A stretch of 36,172 nucleotides of DNA. It comes from Flavobacteriales bacterium (GTDB lineage: Bacteria; Bacteroidota; Bacteroidia; Flavobacteriales_E; Vicingaceae). Within the stretch, counting starts at the first letter, position 1, and the number at the start of each line of letters is the position of its first letter. The translations under genes and the position numbers were made by a program. The notes beneath the pieces were generated by a model. It saw nothing but the letters and a program-made list of their open reading frames with translations. It had not been told where the DNA came from and did not search any database. The DNA is taken from the NCBI GenBank assembly GCA_020635815.1, contig JACJZB010000011.1:1-36172 (forward strand). The letters run 5' to 3'. Positions 8,178 to 16,704 of the stretch are shown here, piece by piece.

Positions 8178-8810
8178 ATGAAGCAAAAAGTATTTGGTTT
8201 AGGATTTCACAAAACAGGCACATCAAGTTTAGCATCTGCATTGCACGCTTTAGGACACAATGTATGTGGACAACAAAATGCTCTTCACAAAGACCTTATT
8301 AATGGCAACATTAACATCTTTACCACATTAGCAAAAAACTACGATGCGTTTGAAGATGACCCTTGGTATTTACTATATAAAGAATTAGATGAAGCATTTC
8401 CAAACAGTAAGTTTATTCTTACTGATAGAGACGTAGACAGTTGGTACAACAGCTGTTTAAATCATTTTTTTGAAGATACTACTCCTATTCGAGATTATAT
8501 TTACGGAGATGGTCGCCCAAAAGGTAATGAGGAAAATTTTAAACGGATTTATCTAAAACATCAAACAGATGTAATAAATTATTTTAAAAACAGACCAAAT
8601 GACTTTTTAATTATCAATTTTACCAAAGGTGAAGGGTGGGAAAAATTATGTCCTTTTTTAGGTGTTGAGATACCCAACAAACCTATACCTCATGCCAACA
8701 AAGGGTTATATACTAAAAAGCCGAATGGGTTAAAGAAAAAACTATGGTTATATTATAAAAAGCTATATGCTTTTTTATATCACAACATTTACCGACCACT
8801 TTTTAAATGA
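8178..8810 (+). CDS. Small sulfotransferase-family protein
   Basis: A 210-aa P-loop-like sulfotransferase, expected to move sulfate from PAPS to a hydroxyl or amino group of a carbohydrate. The 5'-phosphosulfate loop is GFHKTGTSS (residues 9-17), and the 3'-phosphate-binding strand and helix FILTDRDVDSWYNS follow the usual spacing. The C-terminus is very basic and Tyr-rich, perhaps contacting an acidic acceptor or the membrane. It has its own promoter, diverges from hisH, and its stop overlaps the stop of the exosortase-associated gene on the other strand by 8 bases. A role in the polysaccharide pathway is inferred from position; the acceptor is unknown. Confidence 0.8.
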   Translation: MKQKVFGLGFHKTGTSSLASALHALGHNVCGQQNALHKDLINGNINIFTTLAKNYDAFEDDPWYLLYKELDEAFPNSKFILTDRDVDSWYNSCLNHFFEDTTPIRDYIYGDGRPKGNEENFKRIYLKHQTDVINYFKNRPNDFLIINFTKGEGWEKLCPFLGVEIPNKPIPHANKGLYTKKPNGLKKKLWLYYKKLYAFLYHNIYRPLFK

Positions 8811-9279
8811 TGTTAGTTTGTTTTGATTTAAAATAAAACAGTACAAAAAGAACCAAAGGGAGTAATGGATATTGAGCCAAGCCAATAACAAACCGACTAA
8901 TGGCGTATGTTTCATCAAAATTATTAAACATCATACCTATTAATGAGAGTAAAAACGATACAATTATAAGAGATAAATAAATTCTTACCGTTATTAGATT
9001 AAACATCTTGTTTTTAAAATAAAAATTTACCAACAACAAGGTAATCAACGAAAAAATTAATGAAAAGCCAAAAGTTAATACCCACTTGATAGTTAATAAA
9101 TTGCTTGCACTATAATTATACAAAAACTTTGGAGGAGTTATGTAAGAGGAATTGTAAGGAAAAGGATATTTTTTTAACACTGAATTAATAACCAAAAAAA
9201 TTGCTTCTCTAACATAACCAATAAAAAACAAGATGATTATTACTATTCCAGCTATACTATTTTTAATCAAATTATTCAC
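8803..9279 (-). CDS. Exosortase F-associated membrane protein
   Basis: A 158-aa integral membrane protein with about four hydrophobic segments (near residues 8-32, 63-88, 98-117 and 130-150). Position and size match the small protein that regularly follows exosortase F in flavobacteria; conserved-looking stretches are YSASNLLTIKW and SRFVIGLAQYP. Its biochemical role is not known to me; co-occurrence implies help for the exosortase. The start is GTG at 9279, sharing its G with the xrtF stop (TAGTG), so translation is coupled. The 3' end overlaps the convergent sulfotransferase gene by 8 bases. Confidence 0.8.
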   Translation of the reverse strand: MNNLIKNSIAGIVIIILFFIGYVREAIFLVINSVLKKYPFPYNSSYITPPKFLYNYSASNLLTIKWVLTFGFSLIFSLITLLLVNFYFKNKMFNLITVRIYLSLIIVSFLLSLIGMMFNNFDETYAISRFVIGLAQYPLLPLVLFVLFYFKSKQTNII

Positions 9280-9806
9280 TACTCTTTTTTGATTGCAAAT
9301 TTATTCACCCAAATAATCCACATCACAAAAATAAAAGCATAAACAATAATAGTAAAGGTATATTTATGGTTAAACTCTAAACTTTCGGGATTATATAGAA
9401 CTACTAAAGCCAAGCCCACTAGTCTAAAAATATTAATAATATGTATGATTAATATTCCTACAGGTATAAAAACTAGTTTTTGGATTAATTTTCCAGGAAA
9501 AATAATAATAAATCCGGCAAACAAGGCAAACAAACTCAACCCATTACATGGTGCACCAATTAATACACCATGAGTACCATCAATACCGACTGCATCGGCA
9601 TAAGTAAAAACTGTAAATCCAAGTATTTTAAGAATAAAAGAGGTAGATGCTACTAAATGGTTGATTAAAAAATGATCTACCCAACCATCCTTTAGCAACC
9701 AGTTATCGTATATAATATACCAAAACAGATACAATCCTATTCCTTTTAGTATAAATAAGGAAATGAACTTATCTTGTGGAGATATTTTTTTGAAAAATGA
9801 TAACAA
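9279..9806 (-). CDS. xrtF: Exosortase F (XrtF)
   Basis: A 175-aa multi-pass inner-membrane transpeptidase-like enzyme of the exosortase/archaeosortase family, which cleaves C-terminal sorting signals of exported proteins. The catalytic triad is in place: Cys87 (GAPCNGLSL), Arg128 (NIFRLVG) and His147 (EFNHKYT). The GTHGVLIG stretch before the Cys and the overall length fit flavobacterial XrtF. The start is taken as TTG at 9806, since no in-frame ATG gives a full-length protein. It is coupled to the associated gene by a 1-base overlap. A probable substrate, the 76-aa PIDGG-type protein, is encoded at 23115-23345. It lies next to, and divergent from, the Wzc gene, in line with the known exosortase/exopolysaccharide association. 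Confidence 0.92.
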   Translation of the reverse strand: MLSFFKKISPQDKFISLFILKGIGLYLFWYIIYDNWLLKDGWVDHFLINHLVASTSFILKILGFTVFTYADAVGIDGTHGVLIGAPCNGLSLFALFAGFIIIFPGKLIQKLVFIPVGILIIHIINIFRLVGLALVVLYNPESLEFNHKYTFTIIVYAFIFVMWIIWVNKFAIKKE

Positions 9807-9843
9807 ATCGCTGATATGTATATTAACATTACTTAAACAAGTT

Positions 9844-9851
9844 CAAAGGTA
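9844..9851 (-). promoter_or_regulatory. Putative -7 box for xrtF
   Basis: The minus strand reads TACCTTTG, matching TAnnTTTG, 37 bases before the TTG start. No TTG is found at -33. Confidence 0.35.
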
Positions 9852-9906
9852 TTAATAAAACCTTTACCTATGCTTTTTAGATTATTAAATCATATCTCTT
9901 TAAAAC

Positions 9907-9938
9907 TTGACTAATAAATAAATAAAAAACTATTTTTG
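9907..9938 (+). promoter_or_regulatory. Bacteroidota-type promoter for wzc
   Basis: TTG (9907-9909), a 21-base spacer and TATTTTTG (9931-9938) fit the TTG/TAnnTTTG promoter. The predicted start of transcription lies about 14 bases before the ATG at 9958, so this is the likely head of the left half of the polysaccharide cluster. Confidence 0.55.
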
Positions 9939-9957
9939 TCGACATCAAATATAATTA

Positions 9958-12360
9958 ATGAACAAAACAACCCACACAAATGCAATTGAAAGCTTTGATT
10001 TTAAAGCTTTAGGAGCACGAATGCTGAAATATTGGTATCTATTTGCAATTTCTATGCTTATTGGGTATTTTATTTCTCTTTACACCATCAGATACAGTGT
10101 TCCAATTTATCAAACTTATGGAAAGGCTCTTTTAAAAGATGAATATAGTTCTTGGGGGCAAGAATATTTTATAAAAGGCATGGAGTTGGTTAGCGCCAGA
10201 AATCGATTAACAAATGAAATTGGGACAATTAGCTCATTTAGTTTAATGAGATCAGTTCTAGATGAATTAGATTTTAAAGTATTTTACTACGACATTGGTA
10301 ATGTTAAAACATCAGAACTCTATCAATCATCTCCCTTTATTATTGAAATAGATTCTTCCTTTCAAAATTATAAGTCGATTTCCTATTTTTTAAAAATTGT
10401 TGATGAAAACTCTTTCATATTATCAAAAACAAAAGAAGATTTTGACGAAGAAAAAACTTACGCTTTTAATCAGTGGTTTGTAATTGATGAAATTAGACTC
10501 CGATTTAAACTTACTGAACATTACCAAGAGAAGAGTAAAGAAAAATTATTATCTTTTGTGGTTAATGACTTAAACTCATTAGCTAAAGTTTATCAGAATA
10601 GCATATTGCTAGAAACCGACCCTCCTGAATCCTCAATTTTAAGATTTAGTTTAACTGGTCCTACCATTCAAAAAGAAATTGATTTAATCAATGCTTTAAT
10701 GAATAAATATATTGAGTATGGGTTAAAAGAAAGTAGTGAAATTGCAACCAACACCATGAGGTTTGTGGACGAACAACTTAATGGGGTTGCCAAAGATTTA
10801 TCCGTTACCGAAAACGACTTAGAAGATTTTAAACAGAAATCTAATCATGAAAAATTAGAACTTAACAGTAAAAACCTTATTCCCAATTCTAACACCTTAG
10901 AAGAAGAATACCTTAAAGCTCAATTTGAATACAATTTTTACCAGGAAACTATTAAAAACCTTAACAATTCTGACCTGAATAAAATTTTTATTCCTAATAT
11001 CATTAATGTTAGTATTCAAGACCCCTTATACCGTTCTATTAGTGATTTAATGGATCTTTATAGTAAAAAAAGGATTTTAGAAACACAGGCAAGTGATAGT
11101 AGTATTTCATATCAACTTCTAATAGAACAAATAAAAACTAACAGGCAAATTCTTTCTGCAAATATTTCATCGCGTTTAACACAAACAAAATTTCAGCTAG
11201 ATCGAATAAAAGAACAACTCGTAAATGTTGACGGAAAACTAAGTCAACTACCATCAGCAGAGTTGGATTATATTCGAATTGATAGAATGTACAACTTAAA
11301 CAATAGTTTTTATAATTATTTATTACAAAAGCGAAGTGAAGCAGCAGTAGCAGAAGCATCGAAAGTACCCAATGCTAAAATAATTGAACCAGCGAGCGAC
11401 TACACCGTTACTTATGTTGGAATAAATCCAAAAAATGTTTATTTACTTAATTTAGGAATAGCTTTTTCTATTCCATTGGTAATTGTACTGTTAATATTTA
11501 TTTTTAATACTAAAATTCAAGAAAAAGCTGATATTGAATCGGTTACCGACATTCCTATTTTTGCAACTATTGGACACACCAAAACTACAGGTAATTTGGT
11601 ATTAATTGACCACCCAAAATCTATCGTTGCCGAATCATTCAGGTCGTTAAGAACCAACATTAATTACATTACTAAAGAAAAAAATTCGTTTACCATTTTA
11701 ATTACCTCATCCATAAGTGGTGAAGGGAAAACGTTTTGCTCTATTAACTTAGCTTCAGCTTATGCTATTTCTGGTAAAAAAACATTGTTGATTGGTGCCG
11801 ATTTAAGAAAACCTAAAATTTTTAATGATTTTAATCTAAAAAACAGTAACGGATTATCCACTTTTCTGATTGGAAAAGCTAACTTTAAAGAAGTTGTTCA
11901 ATCCACTGCTCAAGAGAATCTGCACGTGGTGAGTTCTGGACCTGTCCCTCCAAATCCATCTGAATTAATTGAAACTGATAAAATGACCGCTTTTTTAAAA
12001 GAAGCTGAACAACTTTACGATATCATTATTATTGATACTCCTCCTATTGGATTGGTAACCGACGGTATGATTTTAACTCAATTTTCTGATGTTAACCTTT
12101 ATGTAGTTAGACAACGTTATACCAATAAAAATCAATTGGAATTGATAAATCAATTGTATGTTTCTAAAAAAATAACCAACTTGGGTATAATAGTAAACGA
12201 TTTAAAAGAACAGCGTATAGGTTATCGATATGGTTACAATTATGGCTACGGTTATGGTTACGGCTATGGTTATGGATACGGTGGAGGATATTATGCCGAA
12301 CAAAATAAAGATGTTTCTATTTTGGATAAAATGTTTGAAAAAATTAAACGTAAAAAGTAA
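9958..12360 (+). CDS. wzc: Wzc-type polysaccharide co-polymerase with tyrosine kinase domain
   Basis: An 800-aa inner-membrane protein that controls chain length and export of capsule or exopolysaccharide and autophosphorylates on tyrosines. Layout: first membrane segment about 27-48, Wzz-like and GNVR-type periplasmic region with coiled coils (about 50-490), second membrane segment about 495-517, then a cytoplasmic BY-kinase domain. The kinase shows Walker A SISGEGKT (Lys591), Walker A' GADLRKP (Asp615) and Walker B IIIIDTPP (Asp693). The C-terminal tail has 12 Tyr within residues 756-779, nearly all in Gly-Tyr dipeptides, and is the expected autophosphorylation cluster. No Wza export channel or low-molecular-weight Tyr phosphatase lies next to it, as would be common. 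A hairpin follows the stop, so it may be partly a separate transcript from the flippase operon. Confidence 0.95.
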   Translation: MNKTTHTNAIESFDFKALGARMLKYWYLFAISMLIGYFISLYTIRYSVPIYQTYGKALLKDEYSSWGQEYFIKGMELVSARNRLTNEIGTISSFSLMRSVLDELDFKVFYYDIGNVKTSELYQSSPFIIEIDSSFQNYKSISYFLKIVDENSFILSKTKEDFDEEKTYAFNQWFVIDEIRLRFKLTEHYQEKSKEKLLSFVVNDLNSLAKVYQNSILLETDPPESSILRFSLTGPTIQKEIDLINALMNKYIEYGLKESSEIATNTMRFVDEQLNGVAKDLSVTENDLEDFKQKSNHEKLELNSKNLIPNSNTLEEEYLKAQFEYNFYQETIKNLNNSDLNKIFIPNIINVSIQDPLYRSISDLMDLYSKKRILETQASDSSISYQLLIEQIKTNRQILSANISSRLTQTKFQLDRIKEQLVNVDGKLSQLPSAELDYIRIDRMYNLNNSFYNYLLQKRSEAAVAEASKVPNAKIIEPASDYTVTYVGINPKNVYLLNLGIAFSIPLVIVLLIFIFNTKIQEKADIESVTDIPIFATIGHTKTTGNLVLIDHPKSIVAESFRSLRTNINYITKEKNSFTILITSSISGEGKTFCSINLASAYAISGKKTLLIGADLRKPKIFNDFNLKNSNGLSTFLIGKANFKEVVQSTAQENLHVVSSGPVPPNPSELIETDKMTAFLKEAEQLYDIIIIDTPPIGLVTDGMILTQFSDVNLYVVRQRYTNKNQLELINQLYVSKKITNLGIIVNDLKEQRIGYRYGYNYGYGYGYGYGYGYGGGYYAEQNKDVSILDKMFEKIKRKK
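12220..12294 (+). repeat. In-frame GGNTAY hexanucleotide repeats coding the tyrosine tail
   Basis: About nine consecutive or near-consecutive copies of a degenerate 6-base unit (GGT/GGC/GGA followed by TAT/TAC) encode Gly-Tyr dipeptides at the end of Wzc. Because the unit is 6 bases, gain or loss by slippage changes the tyrosine number without a frameshift. Confidence 0.8.
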
Positions 12361-12407
12361 ACAAAGCTATATTCTAATCTTATTTCTAAAATGCTGCTTT
12401 GTTTTAT
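12359..12407 (+). terminator. Possible terminator after wzc
   Basis: AAACAAAGC (12359-12367, starting inside the wzc stop) pairs with GCTTTGTTT (12396-12404), followed by TATTT. The 28-base loop is long, so this would be a weak or partial terminator between wzc and the flippase gene. Confidence 0.4.
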
Positions 12408-12478
12408 TTAATAACCATCTTGTAGTTAATAAACTTTATTTAGTATCAAATTGACAATGCCTCACTCAATTAACTAAT

Positions 12479-13942
12479 ATGTCTCTAAAAAAAGCAGCTT
12501 TATCTGGAATGTTTTGGACCTTCATTCAACAAATGAGTACTCAAGGCATTTCATTTGTAGTTTCCATTATTTTAGCACGTATTTTATTGCCTTCCGAGTT
12601 TGGCTTAATTGCTTTAATTAGCGTTTTTATCGCTATTGGAAATGCATTAATAGACAGTGGATTAAACCAATCTTTAATTAGAACTGAACACGTTACAGAA
12701 AAAGATTATTCGGCTGTATTTTTTTTTAACTTGATTATAAGCATATGTATTTATGTTATAATGTTTTTTACTGCACCATTTATTTCAAATTTTTATAATC
12801 AGCAATTATTAACTGAAATATCAAGAGTTTATGGTCTAGTATTTATCATAAATAGTTTAGCTGTTGTTCAAAACACAAAGCTTACTAAAGAACTTCAATT
12901 TAAAAAACAAACCATTATTACTCTTCCCTCTCTTTTAATAGGTAGTTCAGTAGGGATATGGATGGCAATAAAAGGTTATGGAGTTTGGAGTTTGGTTTGG
13001 AGTAATATTACACGGTCAGCGGCATTAACTATACAACTTTGGCTGTGGTCTCCATGGAAGCCAAGCTTAGATTTAAAATGGAATAACATCCAACCTCATT
13101 TAAATTTTGGTTATAAGTTGACAATGTCAAGTTTAATTCATGTTTTTTTTACGAACATTTATACCATAATCATAGGTAAATTTTTCGATCCTATTCAAGT
13201 TGGTTTTTATAATAGAGCCAATACGCTAAAACAAATGCCCGTTCAAAATTTTAGTGCTGTACTAAGCAAAGTAACTTTTCCTTTATTTAGTAAAATACAA
13301 GATGACAATAAACAGTTAAAAAGTGCATATAAGAAAATTATGAAAATGGCTATTTTCCTCCTGTCACCAACTTTACTACTTATGGCAGTCTTAGCTGAGC
13401 CATTATTTCGTTTTTTGATTACAGAAAAATGGTTGCCAGCAGTTCCTTATTTTCAAATTCTGTGTCTGAGTGGAATTTTATACCCGATAAATATTTATAA
13501 CCTCAATATATTAAATGTCAAAGGAAGGAGTGATTTATACTTAAAGTTAGAGGTGATAAAAAAAATATTTGCTCTTTTTGTTATTATTATCTCTATAAAC
13601 TGGGGAATATATGGTTTACTTTATGGTCATTTATTCTTAACGCTAACAGGCTTATTAATTAACACACACTATGCGGGAAAGCATATTAATTATAGTACTT
13701 TTAATCAACTAAGAGATATTTCTCCTGCTTTTTTTATCTCTTTGCTAACATCAGTGATAATTTTTTTAGAAGACAGGTTGTTAGTTTCATACAATTATTC
13801 TGATATTATTCGTTTACTGACAGGAGGAATAATGGGAATTATTTTATTTCTTATATTGTCGTATTTATTTAAACTTAGTTCTCTATATGAAATTAAATCT
13901 ATTCTCGTCATTGCTATTAATAAAAAAAGACTTAAAAGATGA
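12479..13942 (+). CDS. Wzx-type lipopolysaccharide/O-unit flippase
   Basis: A 487-aa polytopic protein of the MOP/PST superfamily (polysaccharide transporter), with about 12-14 hydrophobic segments. It is predicted to flip the undecaprenyl-linked repeat unit across the inner membrane. Family features seen: the N-terminal amphipathic start KKAALSGMFWTFIQQ, ILARILLPSEFGLIAL (residues about 31-46), DSGLNQSLIR (about 59-68) and the mid-protein GFYNRANTLKQMP. Membership of the WzxC-like branch is from memory. It is first in the run of overlapping genes to 19913; its last 4 bases overlap the aminotransferase start (ATGA). Confidence 0.92.
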   Translation: MSLKKAALSGMFWTFIQQMSTQGISFVVSIILARILLPSEFGLIALISVFIAIGNALIDSGLNQSLIRTEHVTEKDYSAVFFFNLIISICIYVIMFFTAPFISNFYNQQLLTEISRVYGLVFIINSLAVVQNTKLTKELQFKKQTIITLPSLLIGSSVGIWMAIKGYGVWSLVWSNITRSAALTIQLWLWSPWKPSLDLKWNNIQPHLNFGYKLTMSSLIHVFFTNIYTIIIGKFFDPIQVGFYNRANTLKQMPVQNFSAVLSKVTFPLFSKIQDDNKQLKSAYKKIMKMAIFLLSPTLLLMAVLAEPLFRFLITEKWLPAVPYFQILCLSGILYPINIYNLNILNVKGRSDLYLKLEVIKKIFALFVIIISINWGIYGLLYGHLFLTLTGLLINTHYAGKHINYSTFNQLRDISPAFFISLLTSVIIFLEDRLLVSYNYSDIIRLLTGGIMGIILFLILSYLFKLSSLYEIKSILVIAINKKRLKR

Positions 13943-15033
13943 TAGAAAAACAAGCTTCTAAAATAACTGTAACTAAAACTTTTTTTCCTCCTATTGAAGA
14001 GTATCAGGAGCAAATAAAACGCATTTGGATTAATCAATGGCTTACTAATAGAGGTGATTTAGTGAAAGAACTAGAAGATAAGATTTTGACATATTCTACT
14101 GGAGTAAATATTATTGCTATGACAAATGGTACTCTACCTATTCAAATAGCAGTAAAAGTTTTTGGTAATGGAGGAGAAATAATTACTACACCTTTTAGTT
14201 ATGTAGCAACCACATCATCCATTGTATGGGAAAATTGTACCCCTGTATTTGTAGATATACACCCCGAATATTTAACCATTGATGAAACCAAAATAGAAGC
14301 TGCCATAACACCAAAAACTACTGCGATCTTAGCCACTCATGTGTATGGAAACCCTTGCCATGTAGACGCTATAGAAAAAATAGCTACTAAGCACCACTTA
14401 AAAGTAATTTACGATGCTGCTCACTGCTTTGGTGTAAAATACAAGAATAATAGTATTTTTGATTATGGAGATGTAAGTACCTGTAGTTTTCATGCAACTA
14501 AAATATTTCACTGTGGAGAAGGAGGAGCTATTTTTTGTAAGGATAATGAATTATTCAACAAGTTATTTTATCATCATAATTTTGGTCATAATGGTCCTTT
14601 GAGTTTTCATGGTATAGGAATTAATGCAAAAATGAGTGAATTGCAGGCTGCGATGGGATTGGCGGTATTACCTCATATCGAATTTATTATTAGTGAACGA
14701 AAAAAAGTAGTCGATTATTATAACCACAATCTTAATTTCAATAAACTATCAAAACTAAAAATTAGGAAAGGTACAGATTGGAACTTCAGTTATTATCCTT
14801 TGATTTTTAATAATGAAGAAAAATTGTTGAAGGTTGAAAAAGTCTTAAATGATTCTAACATAGAACCTCGTAGGTATTTTTATCCATCATTAAATAATTT
14901 ACCCTATGTACAATATCAAGATATGCCTGTTGCAGAAAAAATTTCTAAAACAGTACTTTGTTTACCTTTGTATGTTGGTCTTGACGAAAATCAATTATCA
15001 AAAATTACCAATGCTATAAACGAAACTTTATGA
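13939..15033 (+). CDS. DegT/DnrJ/EryC1/StrS sugar aminotransferase (VioA-like)
   Basis: A 364-aa PLP-dependent aminotransferase that converts a nucleotide-linked 4-keto-6-deoxysugar to a 4-amino sugar. The Schiff-base Lys is K188 (SFHATKIFHCGEGG), and the PLP-pyridine Asp is D159 (IYDAAHCFG). The start (WLTNRGDLVKELE, about residues 34-46) and TTPFSYVATTSSI (83-95) resemble, from memory, VioA and related dTDP-4-amino-4,6-dideoxyglucose enzymes. The exact sugar product cannot be fixed from sequence alone. It overlaps both neighbours by 4 bases (ATGA). With the WbqC-like gene downstream it probably makes one amino sugar of the repeat unit. Confidence 0.92.
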   Translation: MIEKQASKITVTKTFFPPIEEYQEQIKRIWINQWLTNRGDLVKELEDKILTYSTGVNIIAMTNGTLPIQIAVKVFGNGGEIITTPFSYVATTSSIVWENCTPVFVDIHPEYLTIDETKIEAAITPKTTAILATHVYGNPCHVDAIEKIATKHHLKVIYDAAHCFGVKYKNNSIFDYGDVSTCSFHATKIFHCGEGGAIFCKDNELFNKLFYHHNFGHNGPLSFHGIGINAKMSELQAAMGLAVLPHIEFIISERKKVVDYYNHNLNFNKLSKLKIRKGTDWNFSYYPLIFNNEEKLLKVEKVLNDSNIEPRRYFYPSLNNLPYVQYQDMPVAEKISKTVLCLPLYVGLDENQLSKITNAINETL

Positions 15034-15737
15034 CCTTAGCCATAATGCAGCCCTATTTTTTTCCATATTTAGGGTATTTTGCACTAATAAAACATTCAGA
15101 TCAATTTATTTTATTTGATACACCTCAATTTATTCGTCATGGTTGGATTGAAAGAAATCAAGTTTTAAAACCAGATGGAGAAACATTATATGTAAAAGTT
15201 CCTTTAAGGAAACACCCAAGATCAACAGCAATTAAAGATATTCTTATAAATAATTCTGAAGATTGGCGTTCAAAGATTATAGCTCAATTAGCCCCTTACA
15301 AAAAAAAAGCACCTTACTTTAAGCAAGTAACAAATTTATTAGATGGTATTTTTAAGATAAAAACTGAAAGCATTGTTGTATTGAACTTTGAGTCTTTAAA
15401 AGTAATAAGCAATTATTTAAATTTAAAAACACCAATTACTATATGGTCAGAGATGGGAGTTGAGATTGACGAAGTAAATTCACCAGATGAATGGGCTTTA
15501 AATATTTGTAAAGCCTTAAAAGCTGATAGTTATATTAACCCAATTGGAGGAATGTCTTTTTTTGATACTGAAAAATATTTGAATTCTAGAATTAATATTT
15601 CTTTTTTAAATCATAAACCAACTGAATACCCTCAAATTTCAACCAATTTTGTTCCCTTTTTATCTATTATAGATGTTATGATGTTTAACTCTCCAGAAAA
15701 GATTAATGAATACCTTGATAATTATGAACTATTATGA
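15030..15737 (+). CDS. WbqC-like family protein
   Basis: A 235-aa cytosolic protein of the WbqC family, recognisable by its start (LAIMQPYFFPYLGYFALI), by the FDTPQFIRHGWIERNQVL stretch and by SYINPIGG near residues 169-176. Members occur in O-antigen and capsule clusters beside amino-sugar genes; the reaction is not firmly established to my knowledge. It is embedded by ATGA overlaps between the VioA-like aminotransferase and a divergent PLP protein, so a step in making or transferring an acylated amino sugar is a fair inference. Confidence 0.85.
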   Translation: MTLAIMQPYFFPYLGYFALIKHSDQFILFDTPQFIRHGWIERNQVLKPDGETLYVKVPLRKHPRSTAIKDILINNSEDWRSKIIAQLAPYKKKAPYFKQVTNLLDGIFKIKTESIVVLNFESLKVISNYLNLKTPITIWSEMGVEIDEVNSPDEWALNICKALKADSYINPIGGMSFFDTEKYLNSRINISFLNHKPTEYPQISTNFVPFLSIIDVMMFNSPEKINEYLDNYELL

Positions 15738-16687
15738 ACTCAATAGGAGGATATTTTGAACTTGAAATTAATGATATAGGAAGCTTGTTTCATGATAAAG
15801 CATTAGCATTAAACTCGGGAAGAAATTGTTTAGAATACATTTTAGAAAACAGTAACTATAATCATATATACATTCCATATTTTACTTGTGATGTTATACT
15901 TGAACCAATTATTAAACTAGGTATTACTTATACATTTTACTCTATTAATAAGTCTTTTTTACCTTTAATTGAAACAATAAAGAATAATGAGGCACTTCTT
16001 TATACAAACTACTTTGGATTAATGTCTAGCAATATTGATTTGCTTTCAGAAAAGTATAAAAACATAATAGTTGATAACTCTCAAGCTTTTTATGATAGAC
16101 GTAAAAATGACATACCAACTTTTTATAGTCCTAGAAAATTTTTTGGTGTATCAGATGGAGGCTTTGTTTATCATAACAAAACCAATAAAAAAGATTATGA
16201 TGTTGACATATCGCTAGATAGATTTAATCATTTATTAAAAAGTGTTGATATAAGTAAGGAAGGAAGTTATGTAGATTTTAAAAAAAATGACAATGACTTA
16301 GTTAATCAGCCAATTAAGAAGATGTCAAAACTAACTCAAAAAATATTGAGAGGGGTTGATTATAATAAGAATAGATTAATTAGACTTCAAAACTTTAAAA
16401 TATTACATCATACTTTAAAAGAATCAAATCAATTAACATATATAATTGATTTGGATCTAATAGAATGCCCTATGGTTTATCCATATCTACCTCCAAAAAA
16501 AATTGAATTAAGGAATGAGTTAATAAAATATAAAATTTATACTGCTCAATACTGGCCAAATGTAATGGAATGGGTAGGAAAAGACTCTTTTGAGTATATC
16601 TTAACTGATAATGTTGTTTATTTACCTATAGATCAGCGCTACAGCGAGAAGGAAATGAAATATATGTTAAACTGTATTAATAAATAG
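15734..16687 (+). CDS. Divergent PLP fold-I (DegT-like) protein
   Basis: A 317-aa protein that looks like a shortened, divergent DegT-type aminotransferase. NSGRNCLEYIL (27-37) stands where DegT proteins have SNGTxALxxAL. IYIPYFTCDVILEPI (45-59) matches the VxxPxxTxxA strand. Asp114 in VDNSQAF stands for the pyridine-binding Asp. Lys135 in YSPRKFFGVSDGG stands for the Schiff-base Lys with its following GG. All key positions are therefore present, but the rest is unlike ordinary family members and about 50 residues shorter. It may be a real transaminase with an unusual substrate, or a different PLP chemistry. It starts inside the WbqC-like stop (ATGA) and is 17 bases from the next gene. Confidence 0.65.
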   Translation: MNSIGGYFELEINDIGSLFHDKALALNSGRNCLEYILENSNYNHIYIPYFTCDVILEPIIKLGITYTFYSINKSFLPLIETIKNNEALLYTNYFGLMSSNIDLLSEKYKNIIVDNSQAFYDRRKNDIPTFYSPRKFFGVSDGGFVYHNKTNKKDYDVDISLDRFNHLLKSVDISKEGSYVDFKKNDNDLVNQPIKKMSKLTQKILRGVDYNKNRLIRLQNFKILHHTLKESNQLTYIIDLDLIECPMVYPYLPPKKIELRNELIKYKIYTAQYWPNVMEWVGKDSFEYILTDNVVYLPIDQRYSEKEMKYMLNCINK

Positions 16688-16704
16688 ATTGATATATTTG
16701 TCCT

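Noticed and set aside
12230..12454. ORF in another frame over the Wzc tail (Met/Val/Thr repeats)
   Set aside because: It is the shifted reading of the GGNTAY repeat; the Wzc frame carries the functional tyrosine tail.
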